Part shown: positions 41,972 through 51,260 of the stretch, in pieces
Numbering within the stretch: position 1 is the stretch's first letter
Layout: the number at the start of each line of letters is the position of its first letter
Notes under the pieces: generated by a model
Database searches by the model: none
Told to the model about the DNA's origin: nothing
What the model saw: the letters and a program-made list of their open reading frames with translations, nothing else
Assembly (NCBI RefSeq): GCF_001722335.1
Contig: NZ_MIHA01000005.1
Location: 124,001 to 188,000, forward strand
DNA from: Mycolicibacterium flavescens
Lineage (GTDB): Bacteria > Actinomycetota > Actinomycetes > Mycobacteriales > Mycobacteriaceae
Reading direction: 5' to 3'
DNA length: 64,000 nt
Position numbers and translations under genes: made by a program

Positions 41972-42664
41972 GTGCCCGACACGCTCTATGCCGACGTCTC
42001 CGAATGGCAGGTGGGTGTCGACGACACCTACCCCTACCCGGTGCTGTGCATCCGGTCCAACGACGGGACTCATCGAGATCGCCGGTGGCGCAACAACTAT
42101 GACTGGTGCGTGCGCAACGCCGACAGCGGCCGACTGACGTTCTTCATCGTGTACTTCGTGTGGCGGCCGAACTGGCGTCAGGCGGTGGACACCTTCATCA
42201 GCCAGCTCGGCACGCCGCACCCGAAGATGGCGGTGATGCTCGACGTCGAATCGTGGGGCGGCCAGATCCGCGGCAACCAGTCGGCCGGCATCAACGCCGC
42301 CCACCGCGCCGTCGGCGACTACGTCGGCAGTCCCGCCAGGGTCATCGGCTACGGCAACGTCGGCGACCTGAACAAGCTGTGGCCGGACAAACCGCCGGGC
42401 ATCCGGTTGGTGATCGCCGCCTACGGGCACAACCCGCCGTATCCCGGCAAAGTCGCCCATCAGTACACCGACGGATCCGGCTACGGCGGCGGCCTGCCAG
42501 AAGGTGCGCCGCCGTTCGGTAACTGCGACATGAACTCCGCCGACGGCTACACCGCCGAGGAGTTCGCCCGGGCCTGCGGGGTCCGCATTGACGCGTCCGC
42601 TGAAAACGGCGTTCCGCCCGACGCGCGGCTCGCGAGGAGGAGAATCCAGCGAAGAAGCCGCTAA
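41972..42664 (+). CDS. GH25-like lysozyme domain protein
   Basis: This 230-residue protein starts at GTG 41972. The GH25 signature DVSEWQ opens the protein and a second acidic cluster (AVMLDVESWGG) provides the likely catalytic Asp/Glu pair; VIGYGNVGDL and HQYTDGSGYGGG close the barrel. The closest relatives I recall are mycobacteriophage LysA catalytic domains and mycobacterial homologues. No signal peptide is present, so export would need a holin or other path. The last 30 residues are basic (RLARRRIQRRSR). Confidence 0.75.
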   Translation: MPDTLYADVSEWQVGVDDTYPYPVLCIRSNDGTHRDRRWRNNYDWCVRNADSGRLTFFIVYFVWRPNWRQAVDTFISQLGTPHPKMAVMLDVESWGGQIRGNQSAGINAAHRAVGDYVGSPARVIGYGNVGDLNKLWPDKPPGIRLVIAAYGHNPPYPGKVAHQYTDGSGYGGGLPEGAPPFGNCDMNSADGYTAEEFARACGVRIDASAENGVPPDARLARRRIQRRSR

Positions 42665-42745
42665 TTAGTTTGCCGAATCCAGAGACAAGATCAGTGATCT
42701 TGGGCACACTGTAACGCGAGCGTCAATTTACGGGACGGGGGCCTC

Positions 42746-43768
42746 GTGAAGAAGCTGGTGTTGTGCTTCGACCGCGCACGTCGTCATCCCACTCCGGGCG
42801 ACGCGACCAACGCTCACCGACTCTTCCACCTCCTCGACGACCGCAAAGACCAGCTCACCTGGTATCACCCCGGCGTCGGGACTCACCCGCTGACGCGGCT
42901 TAACTGGCGCGAGACCGCCGCCGACGACGCCCGCGCCGCGATCGCGGAGGCCTACCAGTTCCTCGTCGACCGGTGGGAGCCCGGCGACCGGATCTACATG
43001 TTCGGGGTCGGTCGCGGCGCCTACTGCGCGCAGACCCTGACCCGCCTGCTCAACATCGTCGGCGTGCTGCCCGACCTGATGGACTACGCGCTGGCCGCCT
43101 ACACGCTGCCGCGCACCGTCCGCACCGCGCAGGACTGGGCGCGGGTCCGCGAGGTCACCTCGGAACTGCTCGAGCAACGCGGTGTGGGGATCCCGGTCTG
43201 GTTTCTGGGCCTGTGGGATTCGATGACTATCCCGGGTTTCACCCGCCGCTCGTTGCCCGCGCCGCTGTCGAACGTCGAGATCGGCCGCCACGCAGTGGCG
43301 ATCGACGGGCGGCCCGGCGTGAAGCTGGTCGGGTCGGCGTCCGAGCGCATTGACGAGGTGTGGTTCCGCGGGGCGCACTGCGATATCGCGGGCGGACGCG
43401 GCGCCTGCGCACCGCTGGCCGAGATCACCTTCGACTGGATGCTCGACGGGGCCGTCGCCGCCGGCTTGGCGATCCCCGCGGCCCGCCGCACCTCGGCGAC
43501 CGGCCAGCTCGCCGCGCTGACCGAGACACCCCCGACCATCGCGCTGCGCCGCCTGCCCGACACCGCTGCCGTGCACGGCAGCGTCGAACCGTACCTGCGT
43601 GAGCATCCGCAGTACTGGAAGCGGTTGCCCGGCGAGGTGACATGGTCGGACCTGGACTGGGCGGCGCGGGCCGAGCGCAACTGTGCTTCACAACCCGGTC
43701 AGCAACAGCGGCGTACCGAACCTGGTGAACGCCACCGGGCCGCCAGTTTGCGGATGACCGTCGACTGA
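42746..43768 (+). CDS. DUF2235 (Tle1-like) hydrolase-fold protein lacking nucleophile Ser
   Basis: This 340-residue protein begins MKKLVLCFDRARRHPTPGDA, the opening of DUF2235 proteins, the family that includes T6SS phospholipase effectors. Where active members have GFSRGA, this one reads YMFGVGRGAYCA, so the nucleophile Ser is Gly (position 89). The later His/Asp motif is kept as AHCDIAGG. It is therefore probably non-catalytic or uses another mechanism. It lies 81 bp after the GH25-like gene. The C-terminal 35 residues are polar low complexity. Confidence 0.78.
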   Translation: MKKLVLCFDRARRHPTPGDATNAHRLFHLLDDRKDQLTWYHPGVGTHPLTRLNWRETAADDARAAIAEAYQFLVDRWEPGDRIYMFGVGRGAYCAQTLTRLLNIVGVLPDLMDYALAAYTLPRTVRTAQDWARVREVTSELLEQRGVGIPVWFLGLWDSMTIPGFTRRSLPAPLSNVEIGRHAVAIDGRPGVKLVGSASERIDEVWFRGAHCDIAGGRGACAPLAEITFDWMLDGAVAAGLAIPAARRTSATGQLAALTETPPTIALRRLPDTAAVHGSVEPYLREHPQYWKRLPGEVTWSDLDWAARAERNCASQPGQQQRRTEPGERHRAASLRMTVD

Positions 43769-43856
43769 TCGCCCGATCACGGTCAGTCAGCAAATTCGGG
43801 CTGGTCCGGGTTAGCAAAGGCTGTGCGAACGGCCCCGGCGTGATATACAGCGGGGC

Positions 43857-44732
43857 GTGGACGCGGATCAAGAACTGCTCGGCCTGTCGGCCGGCATGTG
43901 GACGGCGCTGGCCGCCTGGCTCGCCGTGCTCGTCGGGGTTTTCGCCCTCATCTACGCGTGGCGGCAGTACCGGCGGGCGAAACAACAGAGCGCCGAGCTC
44001 ATGCAGCCCAACGTGGCGATGTTCATGGAGCCGGCCGCCAACGACTGGCACCTGATCGAACTCGTCGTCAAGAACTTCGGGCGCACACCGGCCTACGACA
44101 TCCGGTTCGACTTCGCCAACCCGCCCACCGTCGCCAAGTACGAGAACGTCTACGACGACCGCTACGTCGACATCGTCCACCTTAACCTGCCCGCCGAGAT
44201 CCCCTACCTGGCCCCGAGCCAGGAGTGGCGGATCGTCTGGGACTCCGCGTTGGACCGAAAGGAACTGGGCGAGAGCATCGCATCGCGGTTCGACGGCGCG
44301 CTGCGCTACTACGACAAGCCCGACGTCGGCAAGAAGCGCGGCCGCACCCAGTACCAGTCGACCGCGGTGCTGGACTGGTCGACACTGCATCCCGTCGAGC
44401 GCCTCGAACTGCTGACCACTCACGACATGGCCCGGCAGGAGAAGCAGAAACTCGAACTGCTGCGCCACCTGCTGACGTACTACCACTACGCGGCCAAAGA
44501 AAGCCGCGAAGAGGTGCTGCGTAAGGAGATCAACCAGGTCCGGGCGGCCGCCGACGAGCTGCGCGAGCGCTACCGCACCGAAATCGAAGCGCCACAACGG
44601 CAGTCGTATCAGTACGCTCCGGCCAACGGCGCCGCGCCCGCCCGGGCCGGCGAGGTCGACATCGACGCCGAGTTCGAAGAGGCGCACACCCAGATCCTCA
44701 ACGGCCGCGCGCCGCGTCACCGCGCCCCCTGA
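43857..44732 (+). CDS. Single-pass membrane hypothetical protein
   Basis: This 291-residue protein starts at GTG 43857. One transmembrane helix (about residues 14-37, MWTALAAWLAVLVGVFALIYAW) is followed by a basic stretch, a beta-rich domain (LIELVVKNFGRTPAYDIRF) and a C-terminal coiled coil (about residues 180-245, EKQKLELLRHLLTYYHY ... EVLRKEINQVRAAADEL). I do not recognise the family. Its place beside the lysozyme-like and DUF2235 genes suggests an accessory cluster. Confidence 0.7.
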   Translation: MDADQELLGLSAGMWTALAAWLAVLVGVFALIYAWRQYRRAKQQSAELMQPNVAMFMEPAANDWHLIELVVKNFGRTPAYDIRFDFANPPTVAKYENVYDDRYVDIVHLNLPAEIPYLAPSQEWRIVWDSALDRKELGESIASRFDGALRYYDKPDVGKKRGRTQYQSTAVLDWSTLHPVERLELLTTHDMARQEKQKLELLRHLLTYYHYAAKESREEVLRKEINQVRAAADELRERYRTEIEAPQRQSYQYAPANGAAPARAGEVDIDAEFEEAHTQILNGRAPRHRAP

Positions 44733-44815
44733 GTAGTGCCCTAAGTCATCCGCCGCCGGGCCCGACGACGACGTCTCGTAGCATCGACCCGAATTACGTG
44801 TTCTAGGGAGAAGCG

Positions 44816-45511
44816 ATGACCGCTGGCTATGACCTGACCGAATCCGTCGCGACGATCACGCTCGACGACGGCAAGGTCAACGTGCTCGGCCCGGACATGC
44901 AGGCCGCGATCAACGAGGCGCTCGACCGCGCCGAGAAGGACGCCGCGAAGGCGGTCGTGCTCGCGGGCAACAACCGGGTGTTCAGCGGCGGGTTCGACCT
45001 GACCGTGTTCCAGTCCGGTGACGCCAAGGCCGCGCTCGGCATGCTGTCCGGCGGGTTCGAGCTGGCGCTGCGGTGCATGACGTACCCGGTGCCGGTGTTC
45101 ATGGCGGCGACGGGCCCGGCCATCGCGATGGGCTCGTTCCTGCTGCTGTCCGGCGACCACCGGGTGGGCCAGCCCAAGACCCGCTGCCAGGCGATCGAGG
45201 TGGCGATCGGCATGACGATCCCCAACGCCGCGCTGGAGATCATGCGGTTCCGGTTGACGCCCGCGGCGTATCAGCGGGGCGCGGCGCTGGCGTCGACGTT
45301 CGTCGGCGATGAGGCGATCGCGACCGGTTGGCTCGACGAGATCGTCGAGGCCGAGCGCGTCGTCGCCCGCACCCAGGAGCTGGCGGCCGAGGCGGCGTCG
45401 ACTCTGCATACCGGCGCGCACCTGGCCACCAAGCTCAAGGCCCGCGATTCCGCGCTGAAGGCGATCCGGGTTGGAATCGACACGCTGACAGAGGAATTCA
45501 CGCTGTTCTAG
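44816..45511 (+). CDS. echA3: Enoyl-CoA hydratase/isomerase family protein EchA3
   Basis: This 231-residue crotonase-fold enzyme is equivalent by order to M. tuberculosis Rv0632c. The oxyanion-hole motifs are NNRVFSGGFDLTVF and AATGPAIAMGSFLLLSGDHR. One of the two hydratase glutamates is not obvious in the QAIEVAIGMT segment, so isomerase or other crotonase chemistry is possible. The ATG follows AGGGAGAAGCG. It carries a repeat element just past its stop. Confidence 0.88.
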   Translation: MTAGYDLTESVATITLDDGKVNVLGPDMQAAINEALDRAEKDAAKAVVLAGNNRVFSGGFDLTVFQSGDAKAALGMLSGGFELALRCMTYPVPVFMAATGPAIAMGSFLLLSGDHRVGQPKTRCQAIEVAIGMTIPNAALEIMRFRLTPAAYQRGAALASTFVGDEAIATGWLDEIVEAERVVARTQELAAEAASTLHTGAHLATKLKARDSALKAIRVGIDTLTEEFTLF

Positions 45512-45548
45512 TTTCGCGGGGTTGCCCTCTCGCGTCGTCCCCCCGCGC

Positions 45549-45616
45549 CGCGATTTCTGCACCAGGGTCGCGATTTCACTCGGACAACAGCCTTGGTGTC
45601 GATCTCGACGAACGCC
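45549..45616 (+). repeat. 68-bp intergenic repeat, copy A
   Basis: First of three copies. It begins CGCGATTTCTGCACCAGGGT and ends with the small palindrome GTCGATCTCGACGAACGCC. It lies 37 bp after the echA3 stop. Confidence 0.8.
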
Positions 45617-45640
45617 AACCGCCGCGGGCGGCCCCTTCCC

Positions 45641-45708
45641 CGCGATTTCTGCGCGAGGGTCGCGAATCCGCCCGAACAACAGCCCTAGCGTCGATCTCGA
45701 CGAACGCC
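45641..45708 (+). repeat. 68-bp intergenic repeat, copy B
   Basis: Second copy, 92 bp after copy A and in the same orientation. It shares CGCGATTTCTGC at the left and CGTCGATCTCGACGAACGCC at the right. Confidence 0.8.
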
Positions 45709-45779
45709 CGAGCCGCAACCCGCCACAATTGGGGCGATTGCCTCATGTGCTCGACGCGCCGCCGCGCCACGCTCAGACC

Positions 45780-46517
45780 ATGACAATCACACCGCAGGCG
45801 GCCGCAGCCGCCACCAGAACCACACCCCTTCCCGACGGCGACGAGGAGCGCGTCATCGGCTTCGGCGTCATGGGCCTGCCGTTCGCCAACGGGCACTATC
45901 TCGCCTACCGCGACTTCCCCGACACGTCGTTCGCCCCCGCCTACAAATCGGTCTGGCATCGCACCCCCGACGGGGTGTGGACCTTCTACGCCACGACCCC
46001 CGGACCGCAGAGCTGCTCCCGCTATTTCAGCTCGGCTACCACCGTCGAACCCGTCGTCTGCACGATCGACACCACATGGATCACACCCTGGTCGCTGACG
46101 ATCTCGATTCCGGCAGTGCTGGATTGGAGCGTCGACATCACCACTACCGCTACCACCTCGGCGATGAGCGTCATCGCGTCGCGCATCCCCGCCGCAGCCG
46201 CCCGCAACCGCACCCTGCTGCGGACCATGAGCCACTTCGTCGGCCCGATCATGCGGATCGGCAAGGTGCGCCTGACCGGCCACTTGCCCAACGGGCAGGA
46301 GTTCCGCATCACGCCCAGGCGGGTGTGGGCGGTCGCCGACTCCACCGCGGTGCTGCGCGGCGTCGACCTCGGCCCGACCGGACCGCACCGACCCCAGGGC
46401 ACTCTCGCCGACTTCCAACTGCCGCAGCGCGGGATCTGCGTCGTCGCGCATGGCCTGTTCGAGGCGTTCGACGTCGCCAAGCACCGCGACGCCGACCGGC
46501 TTCACCTTTCCCGGTAG
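45780..46517 (+). CDS. Conserved hypothetical protein
   Basis: This 245-residue protein has no signal peptide. It begins after the 68-bp repeats; ATG 45780 is chosen because the frame upstream runs through the repeats. The body is beta-rich with [29 protein letters not shown]-like and [19 protein letters not shown] segments, which suggests a hydroxyneurosporene-synthase or lipocalin-like fold, but I cannot name it. It is followed after 16 bp by the HD-GYP/LuxR gene. Confidence 0.7.
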   Translation: MTITPQAAAAATRTTPLPDGDEERVIGFGVMGLPFANGHYLAYRDFPDTSFAPAYKSVWHRTPDGVWTFYATTPGPQSCSRYFSSATTVEPVVCTIDTTWITPWSLTISIPAVLDWSVDITTTATTSAMSVIASRIPAAAARNRTLLRTMSHFVGPIMRIGKVRLTGHLPNGQEFRITPRRVWAVADSTAVLRGVDLGPTGPHRPQGTLADFQLPQRGICVVAHGLFEAFDVAKHRDADRLHLSR

Positions 46518-46533
46518 ACCGGCGGGCACCGCG

Positions 46534-48093
46534 GTGCACAATCAGGACGTGGCCAGCAGTTCCACCCGGCAAGAGCTTCCGACGCGGGCGGAGGTGCTGG
46601 CCGCGTTGTCGGTGGCCGTCGACCTCGGGCTCGGTCAGCCCGCCGAACACATGCTGCGTTCGGCACTGATCGCGCTGCGACTGGCCGATCGACTGGGTTT
46701 GACTGAGCAGCAACGTGATTGCGTCTACTACACGACGCTGATCATGTGGATCGGCTGTCATGCCGACTCGCACGAGTACGCCCGCTGGTTCGGCGACGAC
46801 ATCGCGGTGCGGCGCAGCTCGTATCTGGTGGACTGGTCCGGCCTGCCGTACCAACGGTTTCTGCTGGCCAACATCGGCCGCGGCGAGTCGCTGCTGACCC
46901 GGCTGAAGACGATGGCCACGCTGTATGCCAACGCACGCGGCAACATCACGGCGCTGATCCACTCGCACTGCACGTCAGCCGGACTGCTCGCCGACCGCAT
47001 CGGCCTGAGCCCCGCCGTACAAGACACGCTGCGGTTCACGTTCGAACGGTTCGACGGCGGCGGGCTGCCCACCGGGGCCTCGGGTGACCAGATTCCGATC
47101 GAGATGCGGATCGCCCAACTCGCCGACATGGCCGAGGTCCATCAACGCGAGTTCGGCGTCGACGGCGCGGTCGCGATGGTGCGCAGCCGCCGCGGCGGGC
47201 AGTTCGACCCCGCAGTGGTCGACGCGTTCGTCGCCGACCCGGCCGGGGTCGCGCCGTCGACCGGCGATGTGTGGACCACCGCGCTGCGCTACGCCCCCGA
47301 CCGCGGCACCCGCCTCGACGCTGAGTCCCTGGACGCGCTGCTGGTTGCGCTCGGCGAGTTCGTCGACCTGAAATGTCCGTTCACACTGGGGCATTCGCAG
47401 GCGGCCGCGACGCTGGCACAGGCCGCGGCGGAGACCCTCGGGCTGGACGCGGCCACCGTGCGGCGCGCCGGCTACGTTCACGACATCGGCCGCATCGGGG
47501 TGTCCAACCAGATCTGGTCCAAGCCGGCCCGGCTCAGCATGGCAGAGTTCGAACGGATGCGGCTGCACCCGTATCTGACCGGGCGGATCCTGTCGCAGGT
47601 GCCGGCGCTGACGGACATCGCCGCGGTCGCGGCCAACCACCATGAGTGCCTGGACGGTTCGGGGTATCCGCGCGGGCTCTCGGCGCGGCAACTGGGCACG
47701 CCCGACCGGGTGCTGGCGTGCGCGGTGAGCTATCAGAGCGCGCTGGAGCCTCGGCCGTACCGCGACGCACTCGGACCCGCCGGTGCGGCGCGCCGACTGC
47801 GGGAGCGGGCAACCAACGGCGAGTTGGATCCGGCCGCCGTCGACGCGGTCCTGCACGCCGCCGGCCACGCCTCGAGTAAGCGTTCCGCGCGACCGGACGG
47901 GCTCACCGCGCGCGAGGTCGAGGTGCTGCGCCTGGTCGCCCAGGGCGCCAGCAACAAGGAGATCGCCGCGCGACTGGTGCTCAGCGAGAAGACGGTGCGC
48001 AACCACGTCGAGCGGGTCTACGCCAAGATCGGCGCGGGTAACCGCATCGGCGCGAGCATGTACGCGCTCGAGCACGGTCTGGCCGCCAGCTGA
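46534..48093 (+). CDS. HD-GYP phosphohydrolase domain fused to LuxR HTH
   Basis: This protein has 519 residues from GTG 46534 (GTG 46549 is an alternative). The N-terminal half is a degenerate HD-GYP-like region ([30 protein letters not shown]). The second half has a full HD-GYP core ([40 protein letters not shown]). A C-terminal LuxR HTH follows ([38 protein letters not shown]). HD-GYP proteins can hydrolyse cyclic di-GMP or other cyclic nucleotides; here the output would be direct DNA binding. Confidence 0.88.
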   Translation: MHNQDVASSSTRQELPTRAEVLAALSVAVDLGLGQPAEHMLRSALIALRLADRLGLTEQQRDCVYYTTLIMWIGCHADSHEYARWFGDDIAVRRSSYLVDWSGLPYQRFLLANIGRGESLLTRLKTMATLYANARGNITALIHSHCTSAGLLADRIGLSPAVQDTLRFTFERFDGGGLPTGASGDQIPIEMRIAQLADMAEVHQREFGVDGAVAMVRSRRGGQFDPAVVDAFVADPAGVAPSTGDVWTTALRYAPDRGTRLDAESLDALLVALGEFVDLKCPFTLGHSQAAATLAQAAAETLGLDAATVRRAGYVHDIGRIGVSNQIWSKPARLSMAEFERMRLHPYLTGRILSQVPALTDIAAVAANHHECLDGSGYPRGLSARQLGTPDRVLACAVSYQSALEPRPYRDALGPAGAARRLRERATNGELDPAAVDAVLHAAGHASSKRSARPDGLTAREVEVLRLVAQGASNKEIAARLVLSEKTVRNHVERVYAKIGAGNRIGASMYALEHGLAAS

Positions 48094-48248
48094 CGATTGA
48101 GTAAGAAGGCGCTGGAAGGCTAGGTGATCCACGATCGCCGGGGTAGCCTGAGAGCAGGTTGAACGTCACGACAGCAAGTGTGATTCCGCCCGCTTGGCAC
48201 TCGGACGCAACCTCCTCGCTACTTTCTTCCATTGCTCGGAGCTTTCGT

Positions 48249-48593
48249 ATGATCCGCACGACGTCGAACCAACCCCGTCGCACCCGACTGACCCTGTCCA
48301 CCGAGCGGCCCGAACCATCGGTCGTCCGCATCACCGCTCACGGTGAAGTCGATGCGTCCAACGCAGCGGAACTGCGCGAGTACGTGTTCCGGCACGCCAC
48401 GGATTGCCGCAATCTCGTGCTGGATCTGCGTGAGGTGACGTTCTTCTCGTCGGCAGGTTTCGCGGCCTTGCGCAACATCGACATCCGTTGCGGCGACACC
48501 AACGTCATCTGGACTCTGCAGTGCGGCTCGATCGTGTCCCGCGTCGTCGACCTCTGCGATCCCCACCAGACCATGCAACAGACTCGCGACTGA
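48249..48593 (+). CDS. STAS-domain anti-sigma-factor antagonist
   Basis: This 114-residue STAS protein starts at ATG 48249, eight bases after CGGAG; a TTG at 48159 would add a non-conserved N-terminus. The phosphoacceptor site reads LVLDLREVTFFSSAGFAAL, with adjacent Ser residues of which one is the SpoIIAA-type target. It would bind an anti-sigma kinase encoded elsewhere and free a SigF-like sigma factor. No kinase or sigma gene is adjacent. Confidence 0.85.
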   Translation: MIRTTSNQPRRTRLTLSTERPEPSVVRITAHGEVDASNAAELREYVFRHATDCRNLVLDLREVTFFSSAGFAALRNIDIRCGDTNVIWTLQCGSIVSRVVDLCDPHQTMQQTRD

Positions 48594-48631
48594 TCACCGC
48601 CGACACGACTCCCCCCGAGCGCCTGGCGTGC

Positions 48632-48699
48632 CGCGAGTTCTACACCAGGGTCGCAAATCCACACGAACCACAGCCCTAGCGTCGATCTCGCCGACACAC
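48632..48699 (+). repeat. 68-bp intergenic repeat, copy C
   Basis: Third copy, about 3 kb from copies A and B and in the same orientation. It begins CGCGAGTTCTACACCAGGGT and shares CAGCCCTAGCGTCGATCTCG with copy B. It lies 38 bp after the STAS stop, the same distance as copy A from echA3. Confidence 0.75.
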
Positions 48700-48743
48700 G
48701 ACGGTTCGGCCGTGGACTCCCCGCGCACTGACACAATGAAGCC

Positions 48744-49718
48744 GTGACGCATATCCGGGGCCGGGTCTGGCGCGGCGGCAAACCGCAGGACGATTTCGAC
48801 TTCTCCGCGATCTCGGACTATCTCGCCGACGACGACACGCTGGTCTGGTGCGACATCTACGACCCCGTCCACGACACGCTCGAGGTGCTCGCCGAGGAAC
48901 TGGGCCTGAACACCTGGGCCGTCGAGGACGCGCTCGCCGAGTCCGAGCGCACCAAGGCGGTTGTCTACCGCACCCACACGTTCTTCACGGTCTACGCCGT
49001 CACCGACGGCGCGGCCGACGAGACGCTGTCGACGCACCGCATCTCCGCTTTCGTGCTGCCGCGCGGGCTGATCACCGTGCGACTGTCGACGGAGTTCGAC
49101 ATGGAACCCGTCTCGCAGCGCTTCGACGAACTCGGCGGCCAGGAGTACGGCGTCGGTTCGCTGGTGCACGGTCTGCTCGACGTCGTCGTCGACGGGCACT
49201 TCGACGCCGTCCAGAAACTCGACGACGAGATCGAATCCCTTGAGGACGATCTGTTCGAGGACAGGTCCCGGCGCGGTGATCTGCAACGCCGGACGTACGC
49301 GCTGCGCAAGGAACTCGTCCAACTTCGCCGCGTCGTGCTGCCGATGCGCGAGGTCGTCAACTCCACCCAGCACCGCCGCCTCGACGCCAAGACCGCACCC
49401 GAACTCGACCCGCTCTACGCCGACCTCTACGACCACGTGCTGCGGGCCTCGGAGTGGACAGAGTCGTTGCGCGACATGATCACCACCGTCTTCGAGACCA
49501 ACCTGTCGCTGCAGGACGCCCGCCTGAACATGGTGATGAAGAAGCTCACCGGCTGGGCCGCGATCATCGCGGTGCCGACCGCGATCACCGGTTTCTACGG
49601 TCAGAACGTCCTCTACCCCGGTATCGACAGCGCGGAAGGTTTCATTGTCAGCACGGTGCTGATCTCCATCCTGGTGGTCACGCTGTACGTGATGTTCAAG
49701 AAGCGGGACTGGTTGTGA
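48744..49718 (+). CDS. CorA-type divalent cation transporter (GQN variant)
   Basis: This 324-residue member of the CorA/ZntB family has a large N-terminal cytoplasmic domain with a long coiled helix (about 155-250), then two C-terminal membrane helices (WAAIIAVPTAITGFYG and STVLISILVVTLYVMF). The signature loop reads YGQN where Mg2+-transporting CorA has YGMN. Variants in the family transport other cations or zinc, so Mg2+ specificity is uncertain. The end KKRDWL is typical. Confidence 0.88.
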   Translation: MTHIRGRVWRGGKPQDDFDFSAISDYLADDDTLVWCDIYDPVHDTLEVLAEELGLNTWAVEDALAESERTKAVVYRTHTFFTVYAVTDGAADETLSTHRISAFVLPRGLITVRLSTEFDMEPVSQRFDELGGQEYGVGSLVHGLLDVVVDGHFDAVQKLDDEIESLEDDLFEDRSRRGDLQRRTYALRKELVQLRRVVLPMREVVNSTQHRRLDAKTAPELDPLYADLYDHVLRASEWTESLRDMITTVFETNLSLQDARLNMVMKKLTGWAAIIAVPTAITGFYGQNVLYPGIDSAEGFIVSTVLISILVVTLYVMFKKRDWL

Positions 49719-49719
49719 G

Positions 49720-50859
49720 TCAACGCTTTCGGAGGATGCCCTCGGCGCGGCGGTAGTCGTCGTCGGCGTTGTGCGTCAGCACCCCCACCACGTCGCCGTC
49801 GCCGGATTCGTACCACACGGTGAACCCGGTGTGGTGATCGACGAACCGGGCACGCTCATAGCCGGCGCCCCAACCGCGGTAGCGCAGCACTGCGTTGCCG
49901 ATCACCGACGAGAACGACGGCACGATGTCCCACACCGCCGGGAAGCCCGCCGCGGTCATCCCGGCCACCCTGCCCTGATGGGCGGCGTCGCGCCAGTGCT
50001 CGGCGGGGATCGGCCGGCCCGCTGTCACGTTGTGTGCCAACGCCACATCGCCGGCCGCGTAGACGTTGCGCGCCGAGGTGCGCATGTGCTCGTCGACGAC
50101 GATGCGCCCGTCGCGGATGGTCAGGCCCGCGGTCTCGGCCAGGCGGATGTCGGGCCGCACCCCGGTCGCGCTGACCACCAGGTCCGCGTCGACGGTCTCG
50201 CCGCTGCCCAGCACCACCCGATCGCCCTCGATCGCGGCCACGGTGGTCTCCCCCGCGAACCGAACCCCGTTGTCGGACAGGATCTTCGCCACCCGCTCGC
50301 CCGCCTCGACTCCGAACCGACGCTGCAGCGGCACGTGTTCTGCGGCGACGATCATCGTCGCGACACCCCGCTCGGCCAGACACGACGCCGCCTCACAACC
50401 GATCAGCCCGCCGCCGATCACCACCGCGCAGTCGGAATAGCGCGCCGCCATCTTCAGCGCCACCGCGTCGGCGAACGACCGCAGCGTCAGCGCGGACTCG
50501 ATCCCGCTGATCGGCGGGCGCACCGCCGCCGAACCCGACGCGACAACCAGATGCCAGTACGGGTAGCGCCGCCCGCCGGCGGTCACCACCTCCTGACGGT
50601 CGACGTCGACGCCCCGCACGGTCACCCCGCGGATCAGCTCGATGCGGTTGCGGTCGAACCACTGCGCGCTGTGCAGGTCCAGGCGGGTGTCTCGGTCGCA
50701 CAGGAAGTCCTTGCTCAGCGGCGGCTTGGCGTACGGCAGCGCCGGGTCGGTGGTCAGGATCCGCACCGGGATGCCGGGGTGCCGGGCGCGGAACGTCTCG
50801 GCGGCGCTGACTCCCGCTGCGCCACTGCCGACGACCACCAACCCGGACACGACACTCAA
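49720..50859 (-). CDS. FAD-dependent pyridine-nucleotide oxidoreductase
   Basis: This 379-residue flavoprotein resembles ferredoxin/rubredoxin reductases of dioxygenase and P450 systems. The FAD-binding motif is VVVGSGAAGVSAAE at the N-terminus, the NAD(P) motif is VVIGGGLIGCEAA, and the second FAD motif is NVYAAGDVAL. The TTG at 50859 overlaps the VOC gene stop (TTGA), so translation is coupled. No ferredoxin or oxygenase gene is next to it; the electron acceptor is unknown. Its stop is 2 bp from the convergent CorA-type gene. Confidence 0.87.
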   Translation of the reverse strand: MSVVSGLVVVGSGAAGVSAAETFRARHPGIPVRILTTDPALPYAKPPLSKDFLCDRDTRLDLHSAQWFDRNRIELIRGVTVRGVDVDRQEVVTAGGRRYPYWHLVVASGSAAVRPPISGIESALTLRSFADAVALKMAARYSDCAVVIGGGLIGCEAASCLAERGVATMIVAAEHVPLQRRFGVEAGERVAKILSDNGVRFAGETTVAAIEGDRVVLGSGETVDADLVVSATGVRPDIRLAETAGLTIRDGRIVVDEHMRTSARNVYAAGDVALAHNVTAGRPIPAEHWRDAAHQGRVAGMTAAGFPAVWDIVPSFSSVIGNAVLRYRGWGAGYERARFVDHHTGFTVWYESGDGDVVGVLTHNADDDYRRAEGILRKR

Positions 50860-51221
50860 CCCGTGGTGTTGAAGACCAGACAGAACGTGTGACCGGCGGG
50901 GTCGCGGAACACGCGGAAATCGGTTTCGGGCACACCGGTCACCCGCGTCGCACCCAGCGCCAGCACCTCGCGCTCGGCCGCCTCGGGGTCCTCGACGAGG
51001 ATGTCGAAGTGCAGCTGCTGCGAGCCCTTCGGGTCGGGGAACTGCGGCGGCTCGTGCTCGGGTGAGTGCTGGAAAGCGATCCGCCGGCCCTGCGGGTCGG
51101 TGAGCACCACCCAGGTGTCGTCGGCGTCGTCGAGGTCTCCGCCGATCACCGCGGCGTAGAACCGCCCGAGTTCCCGCGGATCGCGGGCGTCGAGGACGAC
51201 GGTTCGCAGTTCACCGATCAT
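50856..51221 (-). CDS. VOC (glyoxalase/bleomycin resistance) family protein
   Basis: This 121-residue protein has two beta-alpha-beta-beta-beta halves (IGELRTVVLDARDPRELGRF and QLHFDILVEDPEAAEREVLA). Likely metal positions are the His in LHFDI and the late Glu-equivalent in the PAGHTFCLVF segment. ATG 51221 is chosen at the start of the conserved strand. It is coupled to the downstream FAD gene. The substrate is unknown. Confidence 0.85.
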   Translation of the reverse strand: MIGELRTVVLDARDPRELGRFYAAVIGGDLDDADDTWVVLTDPQGRRIAFQHSPEHEPPQFPDPKGSQQLHFDILVEDPEAAEREVLALGATRVTGVPETDFRVFRDPAGHTFCLVFNTTG

Positions 51222-51260
51222 GGTCGCCGGGTTACCGCTGGGCGTCCGGGTCAAACGGTG

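Noticed and set aside
41972..44732. Prophage
   Set aside because: Apart from one GH25-like domain there is no integrase, terminase, capsid, holin or attachment repeat.
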